From positions 1,113,372 through 1,177,371 of the forward strand of contig NZ_KI632511.1 of NCBI RefSeq assembly GCF_000504285.1: a stretch of 64,000 nucleotides of DNA. Reading direction: 5' to 3'. The stretch comes from Actinospica robiniae DSM 44927 (GTDB lineage: Bacteria; Actinomycetota; Actinomycetes; Streptomycetales; Catenulisporaceae). The number at the start of each line of letters is the position of its first letter. Positions within the stretch are counted from its first letter, which is position 1. This document shows positions 20,818 through 29,380 of this stretch, piece after piece. The translations under genes were made by a program, and so were the position numbers. Under the pieces are notes generated by a model. That model was not told where the DNA came from. It saw nothing but the letters and a program-made list of their open reading frames with translations, and made no database searches.

Positions 20818-22107
20818 TCACAGCGTCGCGCGCACCAACGCCGCAGCGAGATCCGGCAGTTCGTCGCCTTCGACCAACGATGCCAGCTTTGCAGGGTTGC
20901 GCGGGAGCCGCAGCTTGGCGGCGCCCGCCAGCGCCCGCTGATCGAAGGCGGGCCGCAGCTGCGGCCAGACGCCCTGGGCCTCGCGGCAGAAGATCTCCGC
21001 CCCGACCGGGCCGATCCGGCGGAACTCCTGGAGCAGGCGCCTGATCTCCTGAGGCTCTCCCCCGGCCTCGTCCCGGAGCCGGCGCAGGTCGCCGTGCCAC
21101 CGGTCGACCAGCAGGTTCGCGCCCTCGCCGAGCGCCGTGGCGGTGCTCTCGTCGTAGCGCTTGTAGTGTGCGCGGCCGAGCGCGTCCACGATCGACTGCC
21201 AGGACGCTCCGGCCATGGCGCGCGGCGTGCGCCAACCGGCGGCGTAGATCTCGCGCGCCGCGGCGACGGCGATGGGCGTGCTGATCCGCACCGAGAGCAG
21301 CGTGGTGAGCACGAGCAGCTGGTAGAGCGGCGACGGGGTGTCCTTGAGCCGGATGCCGGCCTCCTGCGCGAACGTGGGGCCGGACTCCTCGATCAGTTTC
21401 GCCGCGCGGTCCTTCGCCGTCCGGCCTGCGGTCCTTCCCTTGCTCTCGCTCATCGTCTTGCCAGCCTTGTCCTCGCGCTTGTCATCGGCGGCGATCCGGC
21501 TGAGCGTGCGGCCAGTGCGGGCTGAGCGCAGCCGTTGCGGGTCGGCCTCGCTGTCCGCCTTCGCGTACCGATCGGACTTCTTGACCAGCAGCCAGTCGTC
21601 CGACCCGTCGCGGCCGTTCATCCGGGTCAGCGCGAACGCGCCGTGGAGCTTGTGCCCCTCCAGCACGAAGGAGACGTGCCCCCTCTCCACGCCCTCGGCC
21701 AGCGAGATCTCCGGACCCGAGCGCCCGGCCCTGGTCCGGTTCCGGTAGGTGCCCTCGTCCCACACCATGACCGTGCCGCCGCCGTACTCGCCCTTGGCGA
21801 TCTCGCCCTCGAAGGTGCGGTACTGCATCGGATGGTCCTCGGTAGGCGTCGCCAGCCGTTTGACCTGCGGATCGTTCGAGGGCCCCTTGGGCACCGCCCA
21901 GGACTTGAGCACCCCGTCCGCCTCCAGCCGGAAGTCGTAGTGCATCCGGCGCGCGTCATGCAGCTGGACCACGAACACCGGCCGCCCGTCCCCACCCGCG
22001 CCGCCGCGGCTCCCGCCGTCCGGTTCGGCCGTCCGGTCGAAACTGCGCTTGCGCCGGTATTCAGCGAGGTGCTTGCCCGACTCGCCCATCTCGTCTCCCG
22101 TGCTCAT
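20818..22107 (-). CDS. LigD-type 3'-phosphoesterase fused to a HhH-GPD-like DNA glycosylase domain
   Basis: A 429-residue two-domain protein. Residues ~25-185 are a LigD 3'-phosphoesterase with the metal-binding signature LHDARRMHYDFRLE and the motifs SWAVPKGPS and FEGEIAKGEYGGGTVMVWDEG. After the usual RSARTGRTL linker and a Lys-rich bridge, residues ~235-429 form a helix-hairpin-helix glycosylase-like domain (LTTLLSVRIST, FRRIGPVGAEIFCREAQGVWP, RPAFDQRALAG). The EndoIII catalytic Lys position is Ala and there is no C-terminal Fe-S cluster. It probably trims damaged 3' ends in NHEJ. The ATG overlaps the mgtC stop (ATGA), which fixes the start and implies coupled translation. Confidence 0.88.
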   Translation of the reverse strand: MSTGDEMGESGKHLAEYRRKRSFDRTAEPDGGSRGGAGGDGRPVFVVQLHDARRMHYDFRLEADGVLKSWAVPKGPSNDPQVKRLATPTEDHPMQYRTFEGEIAKGEYGGGTVMVWDEGTYRNRTRAGRSGPEISLAEGVERGHVSFVLEGHKLHGAFALTRMNGRDGSDDWLLVKKSDRYAKADSEADPQRLRSARTGRTLSRIAADDKREDKAGKTMSESKGRTAGRTAKDRAAKLIEESGPTFAQEAGIRLKDTPSPLYQLLVLTTLLSVRISTPIAVAAAREIYAAGWRTPRAMAGASWQSIVDALGRAHYKRYDESTATALGEGANLLVDRWHGDLRRLRDEAGGEPQEIRRLLQEFRRIGPVGAEIFCREAQGVWPQLRPAFDQRALAGAAKLRLPRNPAKLASLVEGDELPDLAAALVRATL

Positions 22108-22616
22108 CGCTTGCCTCGATTCTCGTCATCGGCGCGCTCGGCGTCGTGGTCGCGGCCCAGCGGCAGCCGCCGCGTGATCGGACCGGTGAAGCTCAGCAGC
22201 AGATAACTCGCCGTCGCCAGGCTGGCGAGCACCGGCAGGCCGGCGGCGCAGGCCGCGCCGATCGCGGCGGTGAGCCAGATCCCGGCCGCCGTGGTCAGCC
22301 CGCGCACCGAGCCGCGGTGCACGAAGATCACGCCGGCGCCGATGAAGCCGACCCCGGAGACGATCTGCGCGGCGACCCGGGACGGGTCGAGCACGATCGT
22401 GCCCCGGGTCAGCACGTCGCCGAACCCGTACTTGCTGACCAGCATGAACAGCGCCGAGCCGATGCCGACGACGGTGTAGGTGCGCAGCCCGGCGTCCTTC
22501 TGCCGCCACTCGCGCTCCAGCCCGACCAGCCCGGAGAGCAGGAAGGCCAGCACGAACTCGCCGACCTGCGCCCAGCCTTCGCCTTGGGACTGGATCACCG
22601 ACGCAGCCGCCACCAT
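22104..22616 (-). CDS. mgtC: MgtC/SapB-family membrane protein
   Basis: A 170-residue protein with four to five transmembrane helices. The family core is exact: [48 protein letters not shown] and [17 protein letters not shown]. MgtC proteins modulate membrane energetics or the F1Fo ATPase and help survival in low magnesium or acid, though the exact action varies. The short C-terminal tail is charged and cytosolic. Its stop codon overlaps the start of the DNA-end-processing gene by 4 bp. The upstream SigB-type motif is among the best in the window. Confidence 0.92.
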   Translation of the reverse strand: MVAAASVIQSQGEGWAQVGEFVLAFLLSGLVGLEREWRQKDAGLRTYTVVGIGSALFMLVSKYGFGDVLTRGTIVLDPSRVAAQIVSGVGFIGAGVIFVHRGSVRGLTTAAGIWLTAAIGAACAAGLPVLASLATASYLLLSFTGPITRRLPLGRDHDAERADDENRGKR

Positions 22617-22657
22617 CGCGATCCGTTTCCTTCCGCCGCCGTCGAGAAGCGAATCGG

Positions 22658-22681
22658 GTACCCGCCCGCGCCGGTGGTAAC
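22658..22681 (-). promoter_or_regulatory. SigB-type promoter for mgtC-phosphoesterase operon
   Basis: On the minus strand GTTA (22681-22678), a 14-bp spacer and GGGTAC (22663-22658). The -10 matches GGGTAY exactly. The start codon at 22616 is about 40 bp downstream. Confidence 0.55.
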
Positions 22682-22812
22682 CAGCCTGGCCGCCCGCCTG
22701 CCGGCCCGCGACGCAAGGACCCGGGAATCAGCAGGGTGGCGCAAGCGCCGGCGGCGACCGGGCGCCGCGCGCGACAGAATGCCCGACGGCCCCGGCTGAG
22801 CCGGCGCGGGTG

Positions 22813-22836
22813 GTTTACCGGCCGGGCTTCGGGTCA
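22813..22836 (+). promoter_or_regulatory. SigB-type promoter candidate for orphan nuoD
   Basis: GTTT at 22813-22816, a 14-bp spacer and GGGTCA at 22831-22836, about 55 bp before the nuoD start. The -10 differs from GGGTAY at one or two positions. It is back to back with the mgtC promoter in the same 275-bp gap. Confidence 0.4.
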
Positions 22837-22891
22837 CGAAGAGGGCGAGATCTCCGTCTCCGGCGGGACGCGCGAACAAGGAGGCGCCGTC

Positions 22892-24202
22892 ATGGCCGAG
22901 GCAGACCCACCGGGTGCGCCGTACGTGGACATGGGCGCGGACGCGAGCTGGGAGAGTGTCCTGACCGCGGTGCGGGAGGACCACCAGGAGCGCATCGTCG
23001 TCAACCTCGGGCCGCAGCACCCGTCCACCCACGGCGTGCTCCGGCTGATCCTCGAACTCGAGGGCGAGACGGTCATCGAGGCGCGCTGCGGCATCGGGTA
23101 CCTGCACACCGGGATCGAGAAGAGCTGCGAGTACCGCAGCTGGACCCAGGGCGTCACCTTCGTCACCCGTGCGGACTATCTGGCCCCGATGTTCAACGAG
23201 GCCGCCTACTGCCTCGGTGTGGAGGCACTGCTCGGCGCGACCGAAGAGGTACCCGAACGGGCCAACGTCATCCGGGTCATGCTGATGGAGCTCGGCCGGA
23301 TCGCCTCACACCTCGTCGCCATCGCCACCGCCGGCATGGAGCTCGGCGCGATCACCGTGATGACGTACGGCTTCCGCGAGCGCGAGCTCATCCTGGACAT
23401 GCTCGAGGCGATCACCGGCAACCGGATGAACCACGCCTACATCCGGCCCGGCGGCCTGGTCACCGACCTGCCGCCGGACACCCCGGAGCGCATCGCCGAG
23501 CTGCTGCCGCTCCTGCGCGAGCGGCTCGAGGACTACCGGCGGCTGCTCGACGGCAACCCGATCTTCCGCGGCCGGACCGAGAACGTCGCATACCTCGACA
23601 CGGCCGGCTGCCTCGCCCTCGGCGTCACCGGGCCCATCCTGCGCGCCACCGGCCTGCCGCACGACCTGCGCAAGTCCCAGCCCTACTGCGGCTACGAGGA
23701 CTACGACTTCGACGTGCCGACCCGCACCGACGCCGACGCCTTCAGCCGCTACCTCGTGCGCGTGGACGAGATGCACCAGTCGCTGCGGATCGTCGAGCAG
23801 TGCCTCGAGCGGCTGCGTCCCGGCCCGATCATGCTGGAGGATCCGAAGATCGCCTGGCCCGCGCGGCTTTCGCTGGGCGGGGACGGGCAGGGCATCGATC
23901 TGGACCGGGTCCGGCACATCATGGCCGAGTCGATGGAGGCCCTGATCTACCACTTCAAGCTGGTCACCGAGGGCTTCCCGGTGCCGGCCGGCCAGGTCTA
24001 CACGGCGGTCGAGTCCCCGCGCGGCGAACTCGGCGCCCACCTGGTCAGCGACGAGGGCACCCGGCCGTACCGGGTGCACCTGCGCGACCCGTCCTTCAAC
24101 AACCTCCAGGCGCTGCCCGCGCTGATCGAGGGCGGCCTGCTGGCGGACGTCGTCGCGGCGATCTCCTCCGTCGACCCGGTATTGGGCGGCGCGGACCGCT
24201 GA
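22892..24202 (+). CDS. nuoD: NADH-quinone oxidoreductase subunit D (orphan NuoD)
   Basis: A 436-residue protein of the 49-kDa/NuoD family: [63 protein letters not shown] and a C-terminal [14 protein letters not shown]. In complex I this subunit lines the quinone pocket with NuoB. No other nuo gene is nearby, so this copy is an orphan. It may be a stress-specific replacement subunit or part of another hydrogenase-like complex. The ATG at 22892 has AAGGAGGC 7 bp upstream; an open frame upstream is ignored. Confidence 0.92.
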   Translation: MAEADPPGAPYVDMGADASWESVLTAVREDHQERIVVNLGPQHPSTHGVLRLILELEGETVIEARCGIGYLHTGIEKSCEYRSWTQGVTFVTRADYLAPMFNEAAYCLGVEALLGATEEVPERANVIRVMLMELGRIASHLVAIATAGMELGAITVMTYGFRERELILDMLEAITGNRMNHAYIRPGGLVTDLPPDTPERIAELLPLLRERLEDYRRLLDGNPIFRGRTENVAYLDTAGCLALGVTGPILRATGLPHDLRKSQPYCGYEDYDFDVPTRTDADAFSRYLVRVDEMHQSLRIVEQCLERLRPGPIMLEDPKIAWPARLSLGGDGQGIDLDRVRHIMAESMEALIYHFKLVTEGFPVPAGQVYTAVESPRGELGAHLVSDEGTRPYRVHLRDPSFNNLQALPALIEGGLLADVVAAISSVDPVLGGADR

Positions 24203-24315
24203 GCGTGCCGCGTGTCAAGCACTGGGTTCTCTGCGGTTTCCGCTGATGGCGGACCGGGCATCTTCTCCGGCGTCTCGCGTCCTGTTTGCCGTAAGCGTCG
24301 TGTGCGGAGGCGGTA

Positions 24316-25254
24316 ATGCCAGCGAGTTGGACGGGTTCGATCGTTTTCGGCATGGTCAGCGTCCCGGTGCAGCTGATGAAAGCCACCGAGGCGCACTCCG
24401 GGCCGAGATTCCACCAGGTGCACGAGAAGGACGGCGGTCGGATCCGGCTCAAGCGGTTCTGCGAGGCCGAGGACAAAGAGGTGCCCTACGCCGAGATCGC
24501 CAAGGGCTACGACCTCGGCGACGAGGAGGAGCTCATCCTGACCTCGGACGACCTGGAGAAGCTGCCGATCCCCAGCAAGGGCACGATCGAGCTGCTCGCG
24601 TTCGTGGACACCGACACCTTCGATCCGATGCAGTTCGAGACGGCGTACTACGTGGCGCCCGGCAAGCGCAGCCCGGCCAAGCCCTACGCGCTGCTGCGCG
24701 AGGCGATGCGCGAGTCCGGCAAGGTGGCCGTCTCCAAGATCACCCTGACCACGCGCGAGTCGCTCGCCGTGCTCCGGGTCAAGGACGACCTGCTGGTGCT
24801 GCACACGATGCTCTGGCCGGACGAGCTGCGCCCGGCCACCGGGATATCGCCGCCGACCGCCGAGGTGCGCGCCGAGGAGATGAAGATGGCGCACACCCTG
24901 ATGGACGCGCTCTCGGAGAACTTCGACATCGAGGCGCTGCACGACGAGTACCGCGAGGCGGTCGAGGAGCTGATCGAGTCCAAGACCGAGGGCCGGGTGC
25001 CCACGCCCGCCTCGAAGCCGGCGCCGGTCTCGAACGTGGTGGACATCACCGCGATGCTCAAGCGCTCCATCGAGGCGCAGACCTCCCGCTCGGGCGGCTC
25101 GGGCGGGGCGAAGGGGCGCGGCGGCGGCGCGGCCAAGAAGGCCCCGGCCAAGAAAACCGCCCCGAAGAAGACCGCGGCGGCCAAGCGGACCACGGCGAAG
25201 AAGACCGCAGCCAAGAAGAGCACGGCGGGGCGGGGCGGGCGCAAGGCCGGCTGA
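24316..25254 (+). CDS. ku: Ku-type DNA end-binding protein
   Basis: A 312-residue bacterial Ku. The start is canonical (SWTGSIVFGMVSVPVQLMKA), and the core contains IRLKRFCEAEDKEVPYAEIAKGYDL, SKGTIELLAFVDTDTFDP and ELRPATGISPPTAEVRAEEMKMAHTLMDALSE. The homodimer threads onto broken DNA ends and recruits LigD-type ligase. The last ~55 residues are a Lys/Ala/Thr/Pro-rich tail (repeated AKKTA) like a histone H1 tail, expected to bind DNA non-specifically. GGAGG lies 5 bp before the ATG. The separate ligase and phosphoesterase genes lie within 5.3 kb. Confidence 0.95.
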   Translation: MPASWTGSIVFGMVSVPVQLMKATEAHSGPRFHQVHEKDGGRIRLKRFCEAEDKEVPYAEIAKGYDLGDEEELILTSDDLEKLPIPSKGTIELLAFVDTDTFDPMQFETAYYVAPGKRSPAKPYALLREAMRESGKVAVSKITLTTRESLAVLRVKDDLLVLHTMLWPDELRPATGISPPTAEVRAEEMKMAHTLMDALSENFDIEALHDEYREAVEELIESKTEGRVPTPASKPAPVSNVVDITAMLKRSIEAQTSRSGGSGGAKGRGGGAAKKAPAKKTAPKKTAAAKRTTAKKTAAKKSTAGRGGRKAG

Positions 25255-25286
25255 GCCGCGCCGGCCGCCCATTGCGCTCTTGCGAC

Positions 25287-25619
25287 CTACGGCAGCTTCG
25301 CGACCGTCAGCACGAACACCGAGTCCTCCAGCGCCTCCAGGCTGTGCCGGGCCGGCGGGATGGCGAGCAGGTCCCCGGCCATCGCCTCCCACGCGTCCTG
25401 GCCGCTGACCAGCCGGACCCGGCCGCGCAGCACCAGCACGCTGGCCTCGCCGGGGTTGTCGTGCTCGGAGAGCTCGGTGCCGGCGCGCAGGGCGAGGATC
25501 GTCTGGCGCAGCACGTGCTCGTGCCCGCCGTAGACCGTCTCCGCGCTGCGTCCGGCCGGGGTCGCCGCGGCCCGCTCGAGGTGTTCGCGGCCCAGCGCGT
25601 CGAGTGAGAACTTCTGCAT
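25287..25619 (-). CDS. Small cupin-domain protein
   Basis: A 110-residue single cupin. The barrel motifs are RAGTELSEHDNPGEASVLVLRG and AGDLLAIPPARHSLEALEDSVFVLTV; His residues in the first motif and H in PPARHS are candidate metal ligands. Proteins of this type bind small molecules or act as simple metalloenzymes; the ligand is unknown. The ATG at 25619 was chosen because it begins the conserved MQKFSLDAL start. It is divergent from the aconitase gene with a 97-bp shared promoter region. Confidence 0.8.
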   Translation of the reverse strand: MQKFSLDALGREHLERAAATPAGRSAETVYGGHEHVLRQTILALRAGTELSEHDNPGEASVLVLRGRVRLVSGQDAWEAMAGDLLAIPPARHSLEALEDSVFVLTVAKLP

Positions 25620-25682
25620 GCTCCCGAGTCTGGCACGCCCCACGCCGGGCGGGCCGGAGGGCGGCGTATCGGCGCGTTCGGG

Positions 25683-25707
25683 GTATGTCCGGCGCATTCC
25701 GGGGTAA
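25683..25707 (+). promoter_or_regulatory. SigB-like promoter candidate for a leaderless aconitase transcript
   Basis: GTAT (25683-25686), a 15-bp spacer and GGGTAA (25702-25707). The ATG is at 25717, so transcription would begin at or a few bases before the start codon, and no ribosome-binding site is visible. Confidence 0.4.
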
Positions 25708-25716
25708 CCGCGGCGG

Positions 25717-27660
25717 ATGGGATCGAACGTCGCACGCAAGCTCATCGGCTCGCATCTGGTGTCCGGCGAGATGACGCCGGGCTCGGAGATCGGGCTGCGG
25801 ATCGACCAGACGCTGACGCAGGACGCCACCGGCACGATGGTGATGCTCGAGCTCGAGGGCATCGGCCTGGACCGGGTGGCCACGGACCTCTCCGTCCAGT
25901 ACGTCGACCACAACCTGCTCCAGGCGGACGAGCGCAACATGGCCGACCACCTGTTCCTGCGCTCCGCGGCCCGCCGTTTCGGCCTGTGGTACTCCGGGCC
26001 GGGAAACGGGGTCTCGCACCCGACCCACATGGAGCATTTCGGCAAACCCGGTTCCACCCTCGCCGGTTCGGACTCGCACACCTGCGCGGCCGGCAGCCTG
26101 GGCATGCTCGCGATCGGCGTGGGCGGCCTGGAGGTGGCGCTGGCCATGGCGGGCGAGCCGCTGTACGTGGCGATGCCGCGGATCTGGGGCGTGCGCCTGG
26201 TCGGGCGGCTGCCGGACTGGGTCAGCGCCAAGGACGTGGTCCTCGAGATGCTGCGCCGGCACGGGGTCGGCGGCGGGGTGGGCCGGATCATCGAGTACCA
26301 CGGGCCGGGGCTGGAGGCCCTCTCGGCCATGGACCGGCACGTGATCGCGAACATGGGCGCGGAACTCGGCGCGACCACGAGCGTCTTCCCGGCCGACCGG
26401 GCGGTGCGCGACTTCCTGCGCTCCCAGGGGCGCGGCGAGGACTACACGGCGCTCGCGGCCGACCCGGACGCGACGTACGACGTGGAGGACGAGATCGACC
26501 TGTCGTCGCTGGAGCCGCTGATCGCGCGGCCGGGCTCGCCCGGTGACGTGGTGACGGTGTGTGAGGCGGCCGGGCAGGAGGTGCACCAGGTCGTGGTCGG
26601 CTCCTCGGCCAACCCGGGGCTGCGCGACTTCGAGATGGTCGCGGCCCTCGTGCGCGGGCGCACGATCCACCCGCAGGTCTCGCTCGACGTGAACCCGAGC
26701 AGCCGTCAGATCCTGCTGGAGCTCACCCGGTCCGGCGCGACCGCCGCGTTGGTCCAGGCCGGGGCGCGGATCCACCAGACCGGCTGCATGGGCTGCATCG
26801 GCATGGGCCAGGCGCCCGCCGTGGGCCACCACAGCCTGCGCACCTTCCCGCGCAACTTCCCCGGACGCTCGGGCACCAAGGACGACAAGGTCTGGCTCTG
26901 CTCTCCGGAGACGGCCGCGGCCGCAGCGCTGACCGGCCAGATCACCGATCCACGGGAGCTGCCCGAGCACCTCGGCATCGCCTATCCGCACATCTCGCCG
27001 CCGCGTGAGGTCACCGTCATCGACACACAGTTCGAGGCGCCGCTCTCGCCGGAGCAGGCGAGCCAGGTGCAGCTCGACAAGGCGCCGAGCATCGGCGGGC
27101 TGCCCGAGCTCGACCCGCTGCCCGACGAGCTGACCGTTCCGGTGCTGATGAAGGTGGGCGACGACGTGTCCACCGACGAGATCCTGCAGGCGGGCGCACG
27201 CGCGCTGCCGTTCCGCAGCAACATCGAGAAGCTCGCCGAGTTCACCTTCGTCCAGCTCGACGAGGACTACCCGCGGCACGCGCACGAGACCGGCGCGCAC
27301 GCCGTGGTCGGCGGCGTCAACTACGGGCAGGGTTCCTCCCGCGAGCACGCCGCGATCGCGCCGCGCCACCTCGGGCTGCGGCTCGTGCTCGCCAAGTCGT
27401 TCGCGCGCATCCACCACCAGAACCTGGCGAACTACGGCATCCTCCCGCTGGAGTTCGCCGAGCCCGGGGACTACGACCGGATCGAGCGCGGTGACGAGTT
27501 GGTGCTCACGAACCTGCGTGGGCAGCTGGAGAACGGCGACAGCGTGGAGATCCGCAACACCACGCGCGACCAGACCTATCCGGCGCGGCATCACCTGTCG
27601 GAACGTCAGGTCAAGTCGGTGCTGGCGGGCGGTCAGATCCCGCTGCTCAAGCAGAGATGA
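25717..27660 (+). CDS. Aconitate hydratase, short (about 650 aa) type
   Basis: A 647-residue aconitase interconverting citrate and isocitrate. Ligand cysteines for the [4Fe-4S] cluster are visible (GSDSHTCAAG near residue 120 and GCMGCIGMG near 352). Substrate motifs RNFPGRSG and YGQGSSREHAAIAPR are present, and the swivel domain is at the C-terminus. It is far shorter than the ~900-residue AcnA usual in streptomycetes and resembles the ~650-residue form known from other phyla. It may be a second, stress-linked enzyme or an iron sensor. No ribosome-binding site precedes the ATG. No TCA-cycle genes are nearby. Confidence 0.9.
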   Translation: MGSNVARKLIGSHLVSGEMTPGSEIGLRIDQTLTQDATGTMVMLELEGIGLDRVATDLSVQYVDHNLLQADERNMADHLFLRSAARRFGLWYSGPGNGVSHPTHMEHFGKPGSTLAGSDSHTCAAGSLGMLAIGVGGLEVALAMAGEPLYVAMPRIWGVRLVGRLPDWVSAKDVVLEMLRRHGVGGGVGRIIEYHGPGLEALSAMDRHVIANMGAELGATTSVFPADRAVRDFLRSQGRGEDYTALAADPDATYDVEDEIDLSSLEPLIARPGSPGDVVTVCEAAGQEVHQVVVGSSANPGLRDFEMVAALVRGRTIHPQVSLDVNPSSRQILLELTRSGATAALVQAGARIHQTGCMGCIGMGQAPAVGHHSLRTFPRNFPGRSGTKDDKVWLCSPETAAAAALTGQITDPRELPEHLGIAYPHISPPREVTVIDTQFEAPLSPEQASQVQLDKAPSIGGLPELDPLPDELTVPVLMKVGDDVSTDEILQAGARALPFRSNIEKLAEFTFVQLDEDYPRHAHETGAHAVVGGVNYGQGSSREHAAIAPRHLGLRLVLAKSFARIHHQNLANYGILPLEFAEPGDYDRIERGDELVLTNLRGQLENGDSVEIRNTTRDQTYPARHHLSERQVKSVLAGGQIPLLKQR

Positions 27661-27702
27661 GCCGTGCCGGTACGCGGCGGCATAGGCACAGGCACAGACC
27701 GC

Positions 27703-28260
27703 TCAGCCGGGCCGCCGCACCGCGTAGATCGGCATCCACTTCATCGGCTCGAGGGTGACCCGCGCGCCTCGGTGCGGTGCGACCACTACCTTCCCACCGC
27801 CTGCGTAGATGCCGACGTGCGAGGCGTCGCGGTAGAAGATCACGAGGTCCCCGGCCTTGATCCGGCCGAGCGGCACGGCTTTACCCGTGCGTGCCTGCTG
27901 CTGCGTCGTGCGCGGGATCGAGACCCCGGCCGTGCGCCAGGCCCGTTGGACCAGACCGGAGCAGTCGTAGACAGCAGGGCCGGTGCCGCCGTAGACGTAG
28001 GGCTTGCCGCGCTGCGCGAGGGCGAAGTTCAGGGCGATCCGGCCGCGCGCCGCCACGCTGACGGGCGCCCGGCTGACCGCGGCCGGATGCGCCTTAGCCC
28101 GGTGCACCACCACCGGTCTCGTCACTCGGAGCGCGCCGGCTTCGGATGCGGGAGCCGCCGGAGCCACCGCTATGCTCGCCGCCATCGCGAGCACGGCTGC
28201 GCATACGCGGACCCACCTGCGCCGGAACCGGTTCGTACGGCAGCCATCTGATCTACACAT
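27703..28260 (-). CDS. Secreted NlpC/P60 (C40) peptidoglycan peptidase
   Basis: A 185-residue exported cell-wall hydrolase. The N-terminal ~45 residues form a signal peptide with a basic n-region (NRFRRRWVRV), a hydrophobic core and an APAAPASEA cleavage region. A short linker leads to the NlpC/P60 domain with catalytic Cys in YDCSGLVQRAW, His in ASHVGIYAGGG and the third polar residue in VVAPHRG. It should cleave D-Glu to diamino-acid bonds in peptidoglycan stems. The ATG at 28260 has GAAGAAGG upstream. A strong hairpin separates it from the gene upstream on the same strand. Confidence 0.9.
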   Translation of the reverse strand: MCRSDGCRTNRFRRRWVRVCAAVLAMAASIAVAPAAPASEAGALRVTRPVVVHRAKAHPAAVSRAPVSVAARGRIALNFALAQRGKPYVYGGTGPAVYDCSGLVQRAWRTAGVSIPRTTQQQARTGKAVPLGRIKAGDLVIFYRDASHVGIYAGGGKVVVAPHRGARVTLEPMKWMPIYAVRRPG

Positions 28261-28387
28261 ACGACCTTCTTCGCGAGCCGGGGATGGGCCGCCGCAGGTG
28301 CCCGACCCGCCTCCGCGTATGCGCGCATACGTCCCGCAATGGGCCGAATCAGCCACCGTACGCAATCGTGCGCGCCGCCGGACGACT

Positions 28388-28430
28388 GAGGCCGGCCGCA
28401 CAGCGCTCGCAGCGCCGTGCGGCCGGCCTC
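28388..28430 (-). terminator. Strong hairpin terminator after HesB-like gene
   Basis: Perfect 14-bp arms (GAGGCCGGCCGCAC at 28388-28401 and its complement at 28417-28430) enclose a loop that can itself pair (GCGCT/AGCGC). It lies 22 bp past the stop of the minus-strand HesB-like gene and before the NlpC/P60 gene. No T-run. Confidence 0.75.
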
Positions 28431-28452
28431 ACAGCCCTCGGTCAGGCGGGTC

Positions 28453-28782
28453 TCAGCCCGCGTCGTCGTCGCCGGAGGGCCCCTCCGCGTCCTGCTGGCG
28501 CACGTGGAAGACCACCTCGCCGTCCTGGGCGGTGTCCGCGTCCAGGACCTTGTCGGCGAGCCGGCCGGCCGCCACCGGGTCCAGGTAGAGCCGGCCGCCG
28601 CGCACCTGGAAGACCTCGTCCTTCGGCCCCGGGCCGGCGGTCAGCGCGGCGTTCCAGCCCTCGACGGCGCGTTCGCCGCCACCGGTCGCCGTGCTGATCC
28701 GCAGCCCGGCGCTCTCCGGCAGCTCGGGCCGGTCGGTCAGGGCGTCGATCGTCTCGGCAGCGGCTTCGGTCAGAACCAACAT
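28453..28782 (-). CDS. HesB/IscA-like protein without cysteines
   Basis: A 109-residue protein like the actinobacterial HesB/adhesin-type family (MLVLTEAAAETIDALTDRPELPESAGLRIS, then LYLDPVAAGRLADKVLDAD). True IscA/HesB proteins use three cysteines to carry Fe-S clusters; this one has none, so cluster assembly is unlikely. The acidic C-terminal tail is EGPSGDDDAG. It is the last gene of a minus-strand unit sigma factor, anti-sigma-like protein, HesB-like protein (43-bp gap) and ends before a strong hairpin. Confidence 0.75.
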   Translation of the reverse strand: MLVLTEAAAETIDALTDRPELPESAGLRISTATGGGERAVEGWNAALTAGPGPKDEVFQVRGGRLYLDPVAAGRLADKVLDADTAQDGEVVFHVRQQDAEGPSGDDDAG

Positions 28783-28825
28783 CGCATTCTCGCTTTCGTC
28801 GTCCTCGTGGTTGGATCCCGCCCGG

Positions 28826-29284
28826 TCATTCGGGGCGGGCCGGCAGCGGCTCGACCAGCGTCAGCACGCCGAGGCCTTCGTGCGCCTGGACGCGGACGTC
28901 GCCGACGAGGGCGCGCAACAGCGCCCAGCCCGTCTCGTCCACCTGCGGCCAGCCCGCCGGGGTGGCCGCGCGGACGCTGACGTGCAACTCGTCGGGGAAC
29001 AGGTCGTAGCTGATCTCCATGGTCTCCGGCAGCGGCCAGGTACCGAGTCCGGCGGGCTCGGGCGAGCCGGCCTCCAGGAAGCAGAGGCAGGCCTCGTTCA
29101 CGGCCAGTCTCAGGTCCGTGACCCGGGTCAGCGGGAAGCCGAGCACGGCGGCGACGTGCATCGCGCAGGTACGCGCCAGCGCCAGATAATCCTTGTCCGC
29201 GAGCATGTTCAGCGTCACCATCCGCACCGGAGCCGTGCTCCGCGTGTCGGTGATTCCCGAGGTCGCCCGTACGCCGTCAGTCAC
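28826..29284 (-). CDS. RsbW-like anti-sigma protein (degenerate HATPase), copy 1
   Basis: A 152-residue protein with the RsbW/SpoIIAB layout: a first strand (VRMVTLNMLAD), LALARTCAMHVAAVLGFPL, an N-box-like LRLAVNEACLCFLE and a C-terminal GWALLRALVGDVRVQAHEGLGVLTLVEP. The G1 (DxGxG) and G2 (GxGL) ATP-binding boxes are not recognisable, so it may bind its sigma factor without kinase activity. It lies 96 bp downstream of the sigma gene 29381-30175 on the same strand, as expected for an anti-sigma pair. A close paralogue is at 31665-32096. Confidence 0.75.
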   Translation of the reverse strand: MTDGVRATSGITDTRSTAPVRMVTLNMLADKDYLALARTCAMHVAAVLGFPLTRVTDLRLAVNEACLCFLEAGSPEPAGLGTWPLPETMEISYDLFPDELHVSVRAATPAGWPQVDETGWALLRALVGDVRVQAHEGLGVLTLVEPLPARPE

Positions 29285-29380
29285 CGGTCTGCTCCCCTTC
29301 TGACGAAGACCAGCAGCCCTGGTTACCGCAATCGCGGCAACAATGCGCCCGAACCCGAACGCGCTGAGATCCTCAACGGA

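Noticed and set aside
23998-27594. A 1198-residue minus-strand open frame over Ku and aconitase
   Set aside because: It is antisense to well-identified genes and has shadow-type composition.
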